Positions 63,994 through 64,000 of a stretch of DNA of 64,000 nucleotides are shown here, in pieces. The notes below the pieces were generated by a model. It was not told the DNA's origin, ran no database searches, and saw only the letters and a list, made by a program, of their open reading frames with translations. This DNA is from Pseudomonas sp. LP_7_YM (GTDB lineage Bacteria > Pseudomonadota > Gammaproteobacteria > Pseudomonadales > Pseudomonadaceae): the NCBI RefSeq assembly GCF_004364435.1, contig NZ_SOCT01000002.1, forward strand, positions 310,001-374,000, read 5' to 3'. Both the position numbers and the translations under genes were made by a program. Each line of letters starts with the position of its first letter. The first letter of the stretch is position 1.

Positions 63994-64000
63994 GACAGCG

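Overview
The window reads as chromosome of a Pseudomonas of the P. syringae group. The evidence is a HrpL-type hrp box in front of a HopAA1-like type III effector, a pmeR-mexAB-oprM efflux locus with a TtgR/PmeR-like operator, AlgU (start of the alginate/envelope-stress operon), Pseudomonas REP sequences, and pca, aru and tct catabolic loci arranged as in pseudomonads. All calls come from reading the sequence and from family knowledge; no database search was run.

Layout. 1-3.3 kb: a partial phosphate transporter gene (pitA, runs off the left edge), a lone hrp-box effector gene and a small conserved gene. 3.3-10.3 kb: PcaR regulator and lower beta-ketoadipate pathway genes (pcaR, CoA-transferase pcaIJ, thiolase pcaF, permease pcaT, enol-lactonase pcaD) with PcaR operators; pcaB and pcaC are absent. 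10.5-12.1 kb: a complete IS3-family element with a -1 frameshift heptamer, lying inside a chromosomal inverted repeat. 12.2-19 kb: mexA-mexB-oprM with divergent pmeR. 19-27 kb: a Cache-domain protein, a DHA2 drug exporter, a LysR regulator divergent from a 2-ketoarginine decarboxylase/aldehyde dehydrogenase pair, and a flavin reductase. 27.5-28.5 kb: two paralogous small exported proteins built of 13-residue repeats.

28.7-33.5 kb: an alpha-ketoglutarate-type permease with a sigma-54 promoter, a 40-bp perfect palindrome and a DctBD/MifSR-like two-component system. 33.6-40.5 kb: bglX, a lemA/TPM-domain membrane operon, a methyltransferase and an EamA exporter. 40.7-46.6 kb is the most accessory-looking part: a DUF4160/DUF2442-HTH pair, a convergent SIR2-like DUF4917 protein, a beta-propeller protein, a 46-residue lipoprotein, a structured leader plus 22-codon leader ORF coupled to a BRO-N protein (resembling the phage P1 c4-icd-ant immunity arrangement), and a His-tailed EamA transporter near tRNA-Gly(CCC). 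47.2-47.7 kb: an rhlA pseudogene with an internal deletion.

47.8-64 kb: housekeeping and signalling genes (rsuA, CWC protein, diguanylate cyclase, acyl-CoA hydrolase, ung), the tricarboxylate transport operon tctCBA-abrB with divergent tctDE and four 11-bp-phased CTTTCA repeats between them, an HDOD protein, ygfZ, sdhE-ygfX, and algU with two AlgU-type promoters at the right edge. Best candidates for something undescribed: the BRO-N leader system, the DUF4160/DUF2442/SIR2-like cluster, the repeat-peptide pair, the antisense-side small RNA next to pcaR, and the two unassigned operator structures (30.14 kb palindrome, 57.87 kb repeats).
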